Of a stretch of 15,676 nucleotides of DNA, positions 15,596-15,676 are shown piece after piece. A program made the translations under genes and the position numbers. The stretch comes from an uncultured Lachnospiraceae bacterium (GTDB lineage Bacteria > Bacillota_A > Clostridia > Lachnospirales > Lachnospiraceae). Under the pieces are notes generated by a model. It searched no databases. It was not told the origin of the DNA and worked only from the letters and a program-made list of their open reading frames with translations. Position 1 is the first letter of the stretch; the number at the start of each line of letters is the position of its first letter. The stretch covers positions 1 to 15,676 of the forward strand of contig CADBME010000050.1 in assembly GCA_902795715.1 (NCBI GenBank), read 5' to 3'.

Positions 15596-15676
15596 GTGGG
15601 ACAAGGGGGACGTTTCATATCGTCCCACATTGTTAAAGCTGATACAATGTGGGACGATATGAAACGTCCCCCTTGT
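15596..15676. repeat. REP/BIME-like perfect 33-bp palindrome
   Basis: Arms at 15601-15633 and 15644-15676 are perfect inverted copies of 33 bp around a 10-bp centre. Each arm also folds on itself: GGGACG (15607-15612) with CGTCCC (15621-15626) in the left arm, mirrored on the right. GTGGGAC at 15596-15602 can pair with GTCCCAC at 15622-15628. Repeated hairpins with GGGACAAGGGG-type sequence resemble the intergenic REP-like elements found in many Firmicutes, which in other bacteria are linked to RAYT (Y1) transposases. It may also stabilise or end the importer transcript. It touches the window edge, so it may continue. Confidence 0.75.

Overview
The window looks like a chromosomal segment from an anaerobic Clostridia member, most probably Lachnospiraceae. 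The signs are Gram-positive-type ribosome binding sites, sigma-A promoters, a CIRCE/HrcA operator, a rubredoxin, and secreted proteins with lysine-rich C-terminal modules and bacterial Ig-like domains of the kind common in that family. I see no phage genes, transposase, CRISPR array, rRNA or tRNA.

Layout. (1) 1-1297, minus strand: a MATE-family multidrug/metabolite efflux pump whose 3' end lies beyond the left edge. (2) 1298-1638: a divergent control region with a promoter for each side, a perfect GAAC-N4-GTTC palindrome resembling the Firmicutes LexA box midway between them, and a long, foldable leader on the MATE side. (3) 1639-3369: a two-gene Fe-S cluster assembly unit made of a SufC-like ATPase and a single short SufB/D-type scaffold, i.e. 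the SMS (SUF-like minimal system) arrangement. (4) 3471-4250: a secreted metzincin metalloprotease with a C-terminal Big2-like domain. Its TGA stop is followed in frame by 62 sense codons encoding a convincing membrane anchor. (5) 4461-5048: an HD-domain phosphohydrolase. (6) 5253-9017: a 1254-residue secreted clostripain-family (C11) cysteine protease with a coiled coil, an Ig-like module and an extremely lysine-rich tail, preceded by a promoter flanked by long-spaced inverted repeats. (7) 9219-11906: clpB under a sigma-A promoter overlapped by a CIRCE operator. (8) 12082-12243: rubredoxin, closed by a strong terminator. (9) 12572-15593: a substrate-binding lipoprotein, FecCD-type permease and ATPase forming a complete importer of the iron-siderophore/heme/corrinoid class, with an inverted-repeat operator candidate at its promoter and a stable hairpin between the first two genes. 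(10) 15596-15676: a perfect 33-bp palindrome of REP/BIME type just after the importer, running to the window edge.

Functional themes are Fe-S and iron handling (SMS unit, rubredoxin, possible iron/heme/corrinoid importer), protein quality control (ClpB), and secreted proteolysis (metzincin and clostripain). The proteases and the Fe-S genes do not obviously form one pathway. The points most worth following up are the stop codon that separates the metzincin from a membrane anchor, the SOS-like box between two unexpected genes, the SMS-type pair, and the terminal REP-like element.
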